This document shows, in pieces, positions 17,282-28,628 of a DNA stretch of 64,000 nucleotides. A program made the position numbers and the translations under genes. Each line of letters starts with the position of its first letter. Positions within the stretch are counted from its first letter, which is position 1. The notes below the pieces were generated by a model. That model was not told the DNA's origin. It worked only from the letters and a program-made list of their open reading frames with translations, and ran no database searches. The stretch comes from Streptomyces cylindrosporus (lineage in GTDB: Bacteria; Actinomycetota; Actinomycetes; Streptomycetales; Streptomycetaceae), in assembly GCF_022698165.1 (NCBI RefSeq), contig NZ_JALDAY010000003.1, positions 620,001 to 684,000 on the forward strand, in the 5' to 3' direction.

Positions 17282-17968
17282 TTAATGCCGCAGGCTCGGC
17301 ATGTTTACGGGATGTTGCGAGTTCCTCACACGCTCGGCGCCGGAGCCGAACCGCAGCCGGTGGGCCGCGCTGGAACGCTCGGTGTGCAGGGTCGTGACGG
17401 CACGCGCGCGTTCGCTGTCGCCGCGGGCCACCGCGTCGACGATCGCGCCGTGCTCCGCCCAGGACTCCACGGGGTTGGCGGGGGCGTCCACGGCGTACAT
17501 CCAGGCGATCTTGTGCCGCAGCTGGGTCAGCATCGAGGTCAGCGCGGGGCTGGCGGAGGCCTGGGCGAGCGTCTCGTGGAACCAGCCGCCCAGGGAGCGC
17601 AGATCCTCGCTGTTGCCCCTCCTGGCCCGCTCCTGGCCCAGTCTGACCAGGCCGCGCAGGACCTTGAGATGGGCCTCGGTACGCCGCTGGGCGGCCCGGG
17701 AGGCGCCGAGCGGCTCCAGGAGCATGCGCATCTCCAGCAGGTCGGCGGCCTCCTGCTCGTTCGGTTCGGCCACGCACGCGCCCGCGTGCCGGCGCGTCAC
17801 CACGAAGCCCTCGGCCTCCAGGGTGCGCAGGGCCTCGCGGACGGGGACGCGCGAGACGCCGTAGCGGCGGGCCAGGAGTTCCTCGGTGAGGCGGCTCCCG
17901 CGCTCGTAGACACCGGCGACGATGTCGTCTCTGATCGCCGTGCATACCGAGTGCGCCGGAATACGCAT
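17282..17968 (-). CDS. GntR-family regulator (FCD/FadR subfamily)
   Basis: A 228-residue regulator. The N-terminal winged helix (about 8-70) contains RYGVSRVPVREALRTLEAEG, and a C-terminal FCD ligand domain (about 80-205) has the expected metal-type residues in FHETLAQAS and WAEHGAIVDAV. ATG at 17968 follows GGAGG. The ligand is unknown. The upstream DNA (17969-18107) holds its promoter; the M23 gene lies behind it on the same strand with a terminator between. Confidence 0.9.
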   Translation of the reverse strand: MRIPAHSVCTAIRDDIVAGVYERGSRLTEELLARRYGVSRVPVREALRTLEAEGFVVTRRHAGACVAEPNEQEAADLLEMRMLLEPLGASRAAQRRTEAHLKVLRGLVRLGQERARRGNSEDLRSLGGWFHETLAQASASPALTSMLTQLRHKIAWMYAVDAPANPVESWAEHGAIVDAVARGDSERARAVTTLHTERSSAAHRLRFGSGAERVRNSQHPVNMPSLRH

Positions 17969-18107
17969 GACCGACCTCCGTCTTAATCCCCGTGAAACGT
18001 CGCCGATTGACGTGTGTTCCGTGACTCTATTGCAATCGGCCGGAATTTCCGACGGGGGGCCGGAATCCAGGGATATTTTTTGGACAGCGAGGGGACGGAA
18101 ACGACGA

Positions 18108-18132
18108 AACCCCGGCTCGTGGAGCCGGGGTT
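18108..18132 (-). terminator. Terminator of the M23 peptidase gene
   Basis: AACCCCGGCTC and GAGCCGGGGTT form a perfect 11-bp stem with a 3-nt loop, 24 bp past the stop of the peptidase gene. Confidence 0.88.
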
Positions 18133-18155
18133 CCGGAAGATCTCGCGGTCCGTCG

Positions 18156-18932
18156 TCAGACGTTCACGCCGTGCGAGCGCAGATAGGCGACCGGATCGAT
18201 GTCCGAGCCGTAGTCGGGGGTCGTACGGGCCTCGAAGTGCAGGTGCGGTCCGGTGACGTTGCCGGTCGCGCCGGAGAGGCCGATCTGCTGGCCCGGGGTG
18301 ACCTTCTGCCCCACCGAGACGCCGATGGACGACAGGTGGCCGTACTGGGTGTACGTGCCGTCGCTCATCTTGATCACGATGTTGTTGCCGTAGGAGCCGC
18401 CCCACCCGGCCTCGACGACCGTGCCGGAGCCGACCGCGTGCACGGACGTACCGCTGGCCGCGTGGAAGTCGATGCCCGTGTGGCTGCCGGAGGACCACAG
18501 CGAACTGCTGGCCTTGTAGCCCGTGGAGACATAGGAGTTGGCGATCGGCGCGACGAAGGTGTTGAGGCGCTTGCGCTCGGCCGCGCGGGCGGCGCGCTCC
18601 TTGGCCTCGCGCTCCGCCTTGGCCTTGGCGGCGGCCTTCTTGCGCGCGGCTTCGGCGGCGGCCTTCTTGCGGGCGGCCTCCTCGGCGGCCTGCTTCTGCG
18701 CGTCGGCCTGGGCGTCGATCTTGTCGGCTATGGAGTCGCCGATGGCGATGACGGGGTTGAGGCCGGTCTGCTCGACCGTGCTCTCGACCGAGTTCTCCGC
18801 GGCGAGCGCGGGAGCCGCGAGGGTGCCGATGACACCGGTGGTGGCGAGGGCGGCGACGCCGGCCGCCTGGACGGTGGAGCGCTTGAGCTTGCCGGGACGG
18901 CGGTGCTTCCCGGTGGCGCACATGAACGCCAT
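18156..18932 (-). CDS. Secreted M23-family peptidoglycan endopeptidase
   Basis: A 258-residue exported cell-wall hydrolase. A signal peptide (basic start, hydrophobic 21-40, cleavage near APALAAEN) is followed by an Ala/Lys/Glu-rich coiled coil at about 70-122. The LytM domain (about 125-255) has zinc ligands His151 and Asp155 (HTGIDFH) and His232 in GPHLHFEA. It should cut peptide cross-links during growth or germination. The ATG at 18932 has AAGGA 11 bp upstream. It is governed by the c-di-AMP riboswitch in its leader, as for other Streptomyces cell-wall hydrolases. Confidence 0.93.
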   Translation of the reverse strand: MAFMCATGKHRRPGKLKRSTVQAAGVAALATTGVIGTLAAPALAAENSVESTVEQTGLNPVIAIGDSIADKIDAQADAQKQAAEEAARKKAAAEAARKKAAAKAKAEREAKERAARAAERKRLNTFVAPIANSYVSTGYKASSSLWSSGSHTGIDFHAASGTSVHAVGSGTVVEAGWGGSYGNNIVIKMSDGTYTQYGHLSSIGVSVGQKVTPGQQIGLSGATGNVTGPHLHFEARTTPDYGSDIDPVAYLRSHGVNV

Positions 18933-18958
18933 GTACTGGCTGATCCTTTCCTTCCTTC

Positions 18959-19100
18959 TCGCCTACCGGGTTAGCTGACGGGTTCGGAGCAGGAAGGTCT
19001 CCTACGGACCCCCTCGCTGCACGCGCGGGCGTCCGATTCACCCCAGGGACTGCGATGGGTCCCCGGCTCCCCTGGCTCGCGCCGTACGGGGACTCGGCGA
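18959..19100 (-). promoter_or_regulatory. ydaO/yuaA-type c-di-AMP riboswitch
   Basis: Read on the minus strand, the leader contains CCGGGGACCCA, then CTGGGGTGAATCGG, and finally GAACCCGTCAGCTAACCC with GGTAGGCGA, which are the conserved blocks of the ydaO aptamer. TCGCC at its 5' end (19100-19096) can pair with GGCGA at its 3' end (18963-18959) as the closing P1 stem. The aptamer ends about 27 nt before the M23 start codon. By established knowledge this class binds cyclic di-AMP and lowers expression of hydrolase genes. The exact 5' boundary is uncertain by some bases. Confidence 0.93.
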
Positions 19101-19263
19101 TGACTGTCCGGTGCCGCGGACGCGGCGCGGTGCCTGACGGACAGCCCGGACGACGCTAAGCGGGCCGACTTTCAATCCCCAAACGGATCACGGTGTTTGT
19201 AGCGCATCCCACAGGGCAGACAGGCAACTCTCCTTCGATTCCGCACCAATTCGGACATAGGAG

Positions 19264-19293
19264 GGCCCTGGTGACGCATCAGTCACCAGGGCC
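19264..19293 (-). terminator. Terminator of the M16 peptidase operon
   Basis: GGCCCTGGTGAC (19264-19275) and GTCACCAGGGCC (19282-19293) form a perfect 12-bp stem with a 6-nt loop, 20 bp after the stop of the second M16 gene. Confidence 0.88.
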
Positions 19294-19312
19294 TCTCCAG
19301 GCGCGCGTGCCG

Positions 19313-20701
19313 CTACTCGGCGGACACCACGGTCACTTCTCCGATGCCGAGGGCCTCCACGGGCGCCTTGATCTGCGCCGCGTCGCCGACGAGGACGGTC
19401 ACCAGACGGTCCACCGGGAAGGCGCTCACGGCCGCCGCGGTGGCCTCCACGGTGCCGGTCGCGGCCAGCTGCCGGTACAGCGTCGCCTGGTAGTCGTCGG
19501 GCAGGTGCTGCTCGACCTGGTCGGCCAGCGTGCTCGCGACGGCCGCCGCGGTCTCGTACTTCAGCGGCGCGACTCCGACGAGGTTCTGCACGGCGACGTC
19601 CCGCTCGGCGTCGGTGAGGCCGCCCTCGGCGAGGGTGCGCAGCACCTTCCAGAGGTCGTCCAGCGCCGGGCCGGTGTTCGGGGTGTCGACGGAGCCGCTG
19701 ATGGCGAGCATCGAGGCGCCCGTGCCGTCCGGGGCGGAGCGCAGCACCTGGCCGAACGCCCGCACACCGTAGGTGTAGCCCTTCTCCTCGCGCAGGACGC
19801 GGTCCAGGCGGGAGGTGAGGGTGCCGCCGAGGCAGTACGTGCCGAGGACCTGCGCGGGCCACACGCGGTCGTGCCGGTCGGCGCCGACGCGGCCGATGAG
19901 CAGCTGCGTCTGGACGGCGCCGGGACGGTCGACGATGATCACGCGGCCGGTGTCGTCGGCGGTGACCGGCGGCACCGGGCGGGGCTCGGCGGTGGAGCCG
20001 GTCCAGGCGCCCAGGGTCTCGCCGAGCAGCGCGTCCAGGTCGATGCCCGTGAGGTCGCCGACGACCACCGCGGTGGCGGTGGCGGGCCGGACATGGCGGT
20101 CGTAGAAGGCGCGTACGGCCGCCGCGTCGATCTTCTCGACGGTCTCCTCGGTGCCCTGGCGCGGGCGCGACATGCGCGAGGTCGCCGGGAACAGCTGCCG
20201 GGAGAGCTCCTTGGCGGCCCGGCGGGAGGGGTTGGCCAGCTCGTGCGGGATCTCGTCGAGGCGGTTGCGGACCAGCCGCTCGACCTCGCTGTCGGCGAAC
20301 GCGGGCGCCCTGAGGGCGTCGGCGAGCAGACCGAGCGCCTTGGCCAGGCGGGAGGCCGGGACCTCCAGGCTGAGGCGGACGCCGGGGTGGTCGGCGTGCG
20401 CGTCGAGGGTCGCGCCGCAGCGCTCCAGCTCGGCGGCGAACTCCTCCGCGGAGTGCTTGTCGGTGCCCTCGGAGAAGGCGCGCGCCATGATCGTGGCGAC
20501 ACCTTCGTAGTCGGCCGGCTCGGCCTCCAGGGGCGCGTCCAGGAGCACCTCGACGGCGACGACCTGCTGGCCGGGGCGGTGGCAGCGCAGGACCGTCAGG
20601 CCGTTGCCGAGCGCCCCGCGCGTGGGCGCCGGGAACGCCCACGGCTTGGCCTCGCCCGCCTGGGGCTGCGGGTGGAACTGCATCGTGGCGAGCTCGGTCA
20701 C
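19313..20701 (-). CDS. M16-family peptidase subunit lacking the metal site
   Basis: A 462-residue M16 protein. At the position of the HxxEH zinc motif it reads GVATIMARAFS, so both histidines and the glutamate are replaced. The C-terminal half keeps LREEKGYTYGVRAF, which matches the substrate-binding R/Y element of the non-catalytic subunit in two-subunit bacterial M16B peptidases. The start is GTG at 20701, overlapping the stop of the upstream M16 gene by 4 bp (GTGA). It probably forms a heterodimer with that subunit. Confidence 0.9.
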   Translation of the reverse strand: MTELATMQFHPQPQAGEAKPWAFPAPTRGALGNGLTVLRCHRPGQQVVAVEVLLDAPLEAEPADYEGVATIMARAFSEGTDKHSAEEFAAELERCGATLDAHADHPGVRLSLEVPASRLAKALGLLADALRAPAFADSEVERLVRNRLDEIPHELANPSRRAAKELSRQLFPATSRMSRPRQGTEETVEKIDAAAVRAFYDRHVRPATATAVVVGDLTGIDLDALLGETLGAWTGSTAEPRPVPPVTADDTGRVIIVDRPGAVQTQLLIGRVGADRHDRVWPAQVLGTYCLGGTLTSRLDRVLREEKGYTYGVRAFGQVLRSAPDGTGASMLAISGSVDTPNTGPALDDLWKVLRTLAEGGLTDAERDVAVQNLVGVAPLKYETAAAVASTLADQVEQHLPDDYQATLYRQLAATGTVEATAAAVSAFPVDRLVTVLVGDAAQIKAPVEALGIGEVTVVSAE

Positions 20702-22092
20702 TTGGCCGCCTCCTCGTTCTCGTCGCCGGCTTCGACCGTGGCCTCGGCCTCGGGGTCTTCGGGGGGATCCGCGTCCTCGGCGGCCTCCGGGGAGACGGGC
20801 TCGTAGACGAGCACCGCGCGGTTGTCGGGCCGCAGGCGGGCCTTGGCGACCTCCTGGACCTCCTCCGGCGTCACCTCGAGGACGCGCTGCACGGCGGTCA
20901 GGGCGAGCTGCGGATCGCCGAACAGGACGGCGAACCGGCACAGTTCGTCGGCGCGGCCCGCGACCGTGCCGAGCCGGTCGAGCCACTCGCGCTCCAACTG
21001 GGCCTGGGCGCGCTCCATTTCCTCGGCCGTGGGGCCCTCTTCGGCGAACCGGGCGAGCTCCTCGTCGATGGCGGCCTCGATGACCGGCACCTCGACGTCA
21101 CCGGAGGTCTTCACGTCCAGCCAGCCCAGCGAGGGCGCGCCGGCCAGGCGCAACAGGCCGAAGCCGGCCGCGACGGCCGTACGGTCGCGCCGGACCAGGC
21201 GGTTGTAGAGGCGGGAGGACTCGCCGCCGCCGAGGACGGTGAGCGCCAGGTCGGCCGCGTCGCACGCGCGCGTGCCGTCGTGCGGGAGCCGGTAGGCGGC
21301 CATCAACGCGCGCGCGGGGACCTCCTCCTCGACGACCTCGCGCAGCTGCTCGCCGATGGTGTCCGGGAGCGAGCCGTCGCGGGGCGCGGGCTTGCCGTCG
21401 TGCGAGGCGATGGAGCCGAAGTACTTCTCCACCCAGGCCAGGGTCTGCTCCGGGTCGATGTCGCCGACCACCGACAGGACGGCGTTGTTCGGCGCGTAGT
21501 AGGTGCGGAAGAACGCGCGCGCGTCCTCCAGGGTCGCCGCGTCCAGATCGGCCATCGAGCCGATCGGGGTGTGGTGGTAGGGGTGGCCCTCCGGGTAGGC
21601 GAGGGCGGTGAGCTTCTCGAACGCGGTGCCGTACGGGACGTTGTCGTAACGCTGCCTGCGCTCGTTCTTCACGACGTCCCGCTGGTTCTCCATGGACTCG
21701 TCGTCCAGGGCGGCCAGCAGGGAGCCCATGCGGTCGGCCTCCAGCCAGAGGGCGAGCTCCAGCTGGTGGGCGGGCATGGTCTCGAAGTAGTTGGTGCGCT
21801 CGAAGCTGGTGGTGCCGTTGAGCGAGCCGCCGGCGCCCTGCACCAGCTCGAAGTGGCCGTTGCCCTTGACCTGGCCGGAGCCCTGGAACATCAGGTGCTC
21901 GAAGAGGTGAGCAAGGCCGGTACGTCCCTTGACTTCGTGCCGCGAGCCGACGTCGTACCAGAGGCACACCGCCGCGACCGGGGTCAGGTGGTCCTCGGAG
22001 AGCACCACGCGCAGCCCGTTGGCCAGGCGGTGCTCGGTCGCTGTCAGGCCCCCGGTGCCTGCCTGGTCTGTGGCCGTGTGAGCCATGGGCAT
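20698..22092 (-). CDS. M16-family zinc peptidase, catalytic subunit
   Basis: A 464-residue cytosolic insulinase-family peptidase. The zinc motif HLFEH is at residues 62-66 (His62, Glu65, His66), and the third ligand region ENQRDVVKNE follows about 75 residues later. The C-terminal half lacks the KGYTYG element seen in its partner. The ATG at 22092 has AAGGGA upstream; another ATG two codons later is possible. It is translationally coupled to the inactive M16 subunit and divergent from parC. Confidence 0.93.
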   Translation of the reverse strand: MPMAHTATDQAGTGGLTATEHRLANGLRVVLSEDHLTPVAAVCLWYDVGSRHEVKGRTGLAHLFEHLMFQGSGQVKGNGHFELVQGAGGSLNGTTSFERTNYFETMPAHQLELALWLEADRMGSLLAALDDESMENQRDVVKNERRQRYDNVPYGTAFEKLTALAYPEGHPYHHTPIGSMADLDAATLEDARAFFRTYYAPNNAVLSVVGDIDPEQTLAWVEKYFGSIASHDGKPAPRDGSLPDTIGEQLREVVEEEVPARALMAAYRLPHDGTRACDAADLALTVLGGGESSRLYNRLVRRDRTAVAAGFGLLRLAGAPSLGWLDVKTSGDVEVPVIEAAIDEELARFAEEGPTAEEMERAQAQLEREWLDRLGTVAGRADELCRFAVLFGDPQLALTAVQRVLEVTPEEVQEVAKARLRPDNRAVLVYEPVSPEAAEDADPPEDPEAEATVEAGDENEEAAK

Positions 22093-22385
22093 GTACGTCC
22101 CTTCGCCTCGCGGATGCGGTGGTTGAAACCGCTGTTTTCCTGCCGGTCCTGCCACTGTATGCAAGCGTGCGGACCGTCGGCGAAGTTCCCGCGGGACGTA
22201 CGCCCACAGCGGATCGCGTAGCCTGCGGGCACGCTGGACGGGAGGGCTCACGCCCGGTCCTCGTCCGTGTTGTCAGTGCCGCGGTCCACAATGGTTCGCG
22301 TCAGATCCCGTTCACGCTTCAGCAAGTAGTGAGCCGAAGGGGCGCGTCCCGAAGGCGAGCGACCAGAAAAGAGGAGCCGGCAGCG

Positions 22386-24838
<2,453 letters not shown>

Positions 24839-24842
<4 letters not shown>

Positions 24843-25927
24843 GCCGACGGGTCCTCGACCTCGACGTCATCCGGCTCCCGTACGTAGCGCAGGACGCCCC
24901 ACATGCCGTGCTCGTCGGCGGTGTGCGGGGCGTCGCTCCTGCACGCCTCCAGCTCCTTGCCGAGGGCGGCGGAATCGATGCCGGAGCCGATGAGGACGAG
25001 CTGAGTGAGCCGCGGGTCGCCGGCCGTCCAGGCCTCCGGGTAGAACCGCAGGAAGCGGCCCACGGCATGCACGGCGTAACGGTTCCGGGCGTCGTACGCG
25101 CCGAAGTCGACGCATCCCTTGATCCGGTAGAGCCCCTCGGGACGGCTGTCGAGGAAGGCCATCAGGCGACGCGGGTCCATGGGCACGTCGGAGCTGAAGG
25201 ACAGGCTGTCGTACGCGCTGTGCAGATGGGCCGCGTGTCCGTCCGCGGTGTGATCATGGCCGTCGGCGATGTGATCGTGCAGGTCGTCGAAGGAGAGCTG
25301 CCCGATGCGCTCCTCGGCGGGCCGGCAGTCGAAGAGGAACTCGGGGTCGATACGTCCGTAGGTGGCGGGTACGACAGCGGCACGGTCGACAAGGGACCGC
25401 ACAACCCCGAGAACCGCCTCCCCACCCCCGGCCCGGTCCACCTTGTTGACGACGACGAGGTCGGCGAGGGCGAGATGGCGGTCGATCCCGGGATGCTTCG
25501 CGCGCGTGTCGTCGAACTCTGCGGCGTCGACGACCTCGACGAGACCGCCGTAGACGATGTCCGGCTGCTCGCTGGCCAGCACCATCCGCACGAGCTCTTC
25601 AGGCTCCGCAAGGCCACTCGCCTCGATGACGATCACGTCGATGCCGACGTCGGGCCGGGCGAGCTTGTCGAGATAGACGTCGAGTTCGCTGACGTCGACG
25701 GCGCAGCACAGGCATCCGTTGCCGAGGGAGACGGTGGAGTCGCCGAGCGCCCCGGCCACCGCCATCGCATCGATCTCGATGGCACCGAAGTCGTTGACGA
25801 TGGCGCCGATACGGCTGCCGCCGCTGCGGTGGAGGAGGTGGTTGAGGAGCGTGGTCTTGCCGGAACCGAGGAATCCGGCGAGGACGACGACCGGGATCTG
25901 CCGACGGCTGTGGCTCGGCTGGCTCAA
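24839..25927 (-). CDS. CobW/COG0523 family GTPase, probable metallochaperone
   Basis: A 362-residue GTPase with Walker A GFLGSGKT (Gly18-Thr25), the metal-binding motif Cys72-Leu-Cys74-Cys75 (GNGCLCCAV), NKVD for guanine recognition and a C-terminal CobW domain. Between the domains is a loop with seven histidines in about 22 residues. Such His-rich COG0523 proteins are usually linked to zinc or cobalt handling. I chose the TTG at 25927 because GGAAGAGG lies 7 bp upstream; an in-frame start at 26074 would add 49 unconserved residues. No clear Zur box was seen. Confidence 0.88.
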
Positions 25928-26250
25928 CGTGCGACCTCTTCCGCGCTTCCTTGTGCGCCGGATCGCGGCTGCGGCGCACGTACGAGATTTGAATGCCGAA
26001 CCAGGATACGAGCCGGAATAATCACTGCGAAGTGAACGATTGTTAGCAGCACTTGCGGGGCAGACGTTGGGCAAGGCGCCGGAGTGTGCGACCCTCGCTT
26101 CCCTCCGTGCGCCTCCTCTCCGCCTCCCCGCCGATCAGAGCCGCTCGGCACCCTGGGAGACGGCAAGCGCCGCCCACCGCTCGCCGGTCCCCATCAGTCG
26201 ACCCGCACCCCGACGACCGGCGGACGGCCGCCTGATCGGGGGTAGTTGAC
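25928..26250. other. Divergent intergenic region, CobW-type GTPase / DUF6082
   Basis: This stretch has lower GC (about 25960-26050) than its neighbours and should hold the divergent promoters. No Zur or other known box was recognised, and there is no supported gene. Confidence 0.4.
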
Positions 26251-26802
26251 ATGGCCACACGGAAGAACGCCGCGGGGAGGCTCGGCTTCGCCGCGGCCAG
26301 CCTGCTGCTCGCCACCACCGGGATGGCCCTGGCCGCAGGCCGACGGCGCATCGAGGCGGAACGGCTGCAGACGAAGCGGCTGGAACTGGAGGAGCGGGCG
26401 GCCCGGCGCAGGGCCCTGGCGCACCAGCAGCGCATGCACTGGGAGTTGCTGTCCAGGGCGATCGACGATCCGTCGCTGGCCGCGGTGATCGACACCTACG
26501 ACTCGAGAATCCCGGAGGCGAAACGGCGGCAGTACCTCTACGCCAACGCCTGGTACATCAACCTCTACCACCTCTATCGGGCGGGCATCCTCGACCAGGA
26601 GCAGTTCTACGGGCATGCTCGCGAGCTGTTCCAGAACCCTTTGATGCGCGAGTACTGGCAAGCCTCCAAGGGGCAGCGCGCGACGCTGAAGGCGGTGTCC
26701 GACGAGGCACGGCTCGGACGCATGGTCGACAGGCTCATCAAGGAACTCGACGAGGCCGACACGGACGAGTGGTGGGTGGTGGGCGACCCGCCGTCCGATT
26801 GA
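26251..26802 (+). CDS. DUF6082 family protein
   Basis: A 183-residue protein with one N-terminal hydrophobic segment (about 11-29), a charged helical stretch (30-70) and the DUF6082 core with NAWYINLYHLYRAG and LFQNPLMREYW. This family is common and multi-copy in Streptomyces; its function is unknown. The membrane segment suggests an anchored cytoplasmic domain. ATG at 26251 follows GGGGG about 8 bp upstream. Confidence 0.85.
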   Translation: MATRKNAAGRLGFAAASLLLATTGMALAAGRRRIEAERLQTKRLELEERAARRRALAHQQRMHWELLSRAIDDPSLAAVIDTYDSRIPEAKRRQYLYANAWYINLYHLYRAGILDQEQFYGHARELFQNPLMREYWQASKGQRATLKAVSDEARLGRMVDRLIKELDEADTDEWWVVGDPPSD

Positions 26803-26951
26803 TCTTCCGGAGCCAGGGCACACCGGTCAACTCAGGGGCACCAGCAGCGTGGTTCGGGTGACTTTCGTCGATGCAGACGCACGTGCATCAGCAATCCCAG
26901 TAACGTGCTGCCCACCACTCTGCCCAGATCGTGTGTAAGGACCGGTACCCC

Positions 26952-27188
26952 TTGAAGATCGTGCGCCGCATCGGTGTGCCTCCAAGTGCCCGTGGCAGTG
27001 CCTCAGGAGCGAACTGCCCGGACGTCTTCGAACTGAGCGACGGAAACTTCGCCGTCATCGGCACCGAGGCCACCGAGGCGCTGGAGCGTGAGCTTCCTTC
27101 GGACGCCTCCCGAGCCGACTACGAACGCATTGTCGTCGTGAGCCGGGAGACCCTGATCCGCGCCAAGGCGGACATCCCCGACGCCTGA
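26952..27188 (+). CDS. Small conserved Streptomyces protein (78 aa), unknown function
   Basis: The product ends FAVIGTEATEALERELPSDA... and IRAKADIPDA. Similar small proteins are often found next to helix-turn-helix regulators in Streptomyces; that is recalled, not tested. I prefer the TTG at 26952 (MKIVRRIGVPPSARGS) because AAGGAC is 9 bp upstream. A GTG at 26931 in the same frame would add seven residues and would place its ribosome site in poor sequence. No membrane segment or known domain was seen. Confidence 0.72.
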   Translation: MKIVRRIGVPPSARGSASGANCPDVFELSDGNFAVIGTEATEALERELPSDASRADYERIVVVSRETLIRAKADIPDA

Positions 27189-27320
27189 CCTCTCCCACGG
27201 GCACGTCTCCACCCCAGCTCCGTCCCGTCCCAGCCCCCCGGCCGCACGCGACAACGCTCCGCGCCGGGCACCTGCCGCGAGCAGCTCGGCACCCCGTCTC
27301 TGCTCGACCACCACCGATGA

Positions 27321-27347
27321 GGCCTGGCGCCAGAACGGCACCAGGCC
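27321..27347. terminator. Terminator between convergent genes
   Basis: GGCCTGGCGCC (27321-27331) and GGCACCAGGCC (27337-27347) pair over 10 of 11 positions with a 5-nt loop, 12 bp from the citrate synthase stop. Confidence 0.78.
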
Positions 27348-27358
27348 ACACGCGTTCC

Positions 27359-28519
27359 TCAGGCCGGCACCGCCACCGGCGCCCCCGGCCCCACATACCG
27401 CGCCACCGGCCTGATGATCTTCCGGTCCTCCGCCTGTTCCAAAATGTTCGCGCTCCAGCCCACCACCCGCGCCGCCGCGAAGGTCGGCGTGAACATCTCG
27501 CGTGGCAGGCCGCAGAGTTCCATGACGACGCCCGCGTAGAACTCGACGTTCGTGTGCAGTTCCCGGCCGGGTTTCAGTTCCGCCAGGATCGCCTCCACCT
27601 GGCGCTCGACCTCCACCGCGAACGCCACTCGCGGACCGCCGAAGCTCTCGGCCACCTCACGGAGCATGCGCGAGCGGGGGTCCTCCGTACGGTAGACGGC
27701 GTGACCGAAGCCCATGATCCGGTCACCGGACAGGACCCGCTCGCGGATCCATGCGTCAATGCGGTCCGGCGTGCCGATCGCGTCCAGCGTGTCCAGCGCC
27801 CGGCTCGGCGCACCCCCGTGCAGCGGCCCGGACAGCGCCCCCACGGCCCCGACGAGACACGCGGCCACGTCCGCCCCGGTCGACGCGATCACCCGCGCCG
27901 TGAAGGTTGATGCATTGAAGCCGTGATCAATGGTTGAGATCAGGTACTGCTCGACCGCCCGCGCCTGTCGCGCGCCCGGCTCCGAACCGGTCAGCATGTA
28001 GAGGTAGTTGGCCGCATAGGAGAGGTCGTCGCGGGGTTCGACCGGGTCGAGGCCCTGATCCAGCCGGTGCAGCGCCATGAGCAGGGTCGGTACGGCCGCG
28101 GCCGCCACGAGGGTGTCCCGGCGACGCTCGTCCGCGTCGATGTCGTACACCGGCCGGAAACCCTTGGCCGCGCCGAGCAGCGAGAGCGCGGTGCGCATGC
28201 CGGCCAGCGGGCCGGAACCTCCGCTCGCCGCCGCGATCGCGGGCAGCGCCGCCCGCACCTCGTCGGGCAGCCGCCGCAGCGCGGCCGTCTCGGCGGCGAA
28301 CGCCGACCGCTGTGCCGCGTCCGGCAGTTCGCCGTGGACCAGGAGATGCCAGACGTCCTCGAAGCCGCGGGTCTGCGCGAGTTCGACGGCCGAGTACTGG
28401 CGATAGTGGTAGAAGCCTTCGAGCCCCCGGACGTCGCCTATCTCCGTGTCGGTGACGACGACACCCGCGAGCCCCCGCGGTACGTCGACGGTGGCGGCTG
28501 CTGACCTGTTGACGGACAT
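27359..28519 (-). CDS. Citrate synthase paralogue (citrate / 2-methylcitrate synthase family)
   Basis: A 386-residue citrate-synthase-fold enzyme that condenses an acyl-CoA with an oxoacid. His199 (DHGFNAST), His234 (GPLHGG) and His273 (GFGHAVYRTEDPR) are in place. The catalytic Asp of the usual NVD motif is Glu326 here (HTNVEFYAG), a conservative but notable change. ATG at 28519 after GGAGG. It is divergent from an HTH-fused citrate synthase with a palindrome between. Primary TCA citrate synthase is normally encoded elsewhere in Streptomyces, so this is probably a specialised paralogue. Confidence 0.9.
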   Translation of the reverse strand: MSVNRSAAATVDVPRGLAGVVVTDTEIGDVRGLEGFYHYRQYSAVELAQTRGFEDVWHLLVHGELPDAAQRSAFAAETAALRRLPDEVRAALPAIAAASGGSGPLAGMRTALSLLGAAKGFRPVYDIDADERRRDTLVAAAAVPTLLMALHRLDQGLDPVEPRDDLSYAANYLYMLTGSEPGARQARAVEQYLISTIDHGFNASTFTARVIASTGADVAACLVGAVGALSGPLHGGAPSRALDTLDAIGTPDRIDAWIRERVLSGDRIMGFGHAVYRTEDPRSRMLREVAESFGGPRVAFAVEVERQVEAILAELKPGRELHTNVEFYAGVVMELCGLPREMFTPTFAAARVVGWSANILEQAEDRKIIRPVARYVGPGAPVAVPA

Positions 28520-28573
28520 GATTCCTCCCTGGACTTGATTCGACTGTCCATGCTTGACTCATCCCCTGTCAAT

Positions 28574-28588
28574 ATTGATTTGATCAAT
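28574..28588. promoter_or_regulatory. Palindrome between the divergent citrate synthase genes
   Basis: ATTGAT-TTG-ATCAAT is a perfect 6+3+6 inverted repeat in an AT-rich patch between the two starts. A further half-site-like ATTCAAT follows at 28591-28597. A natural candidate binder is the helix-turn-helix domain of the adjacent fused citrate synthase; that is inference. Confidence 0.6.
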
Positions 28589-28628
28589 GCATTCAATCCA
28601 TACGTCGTGATGCCGATACGGTGACCCC

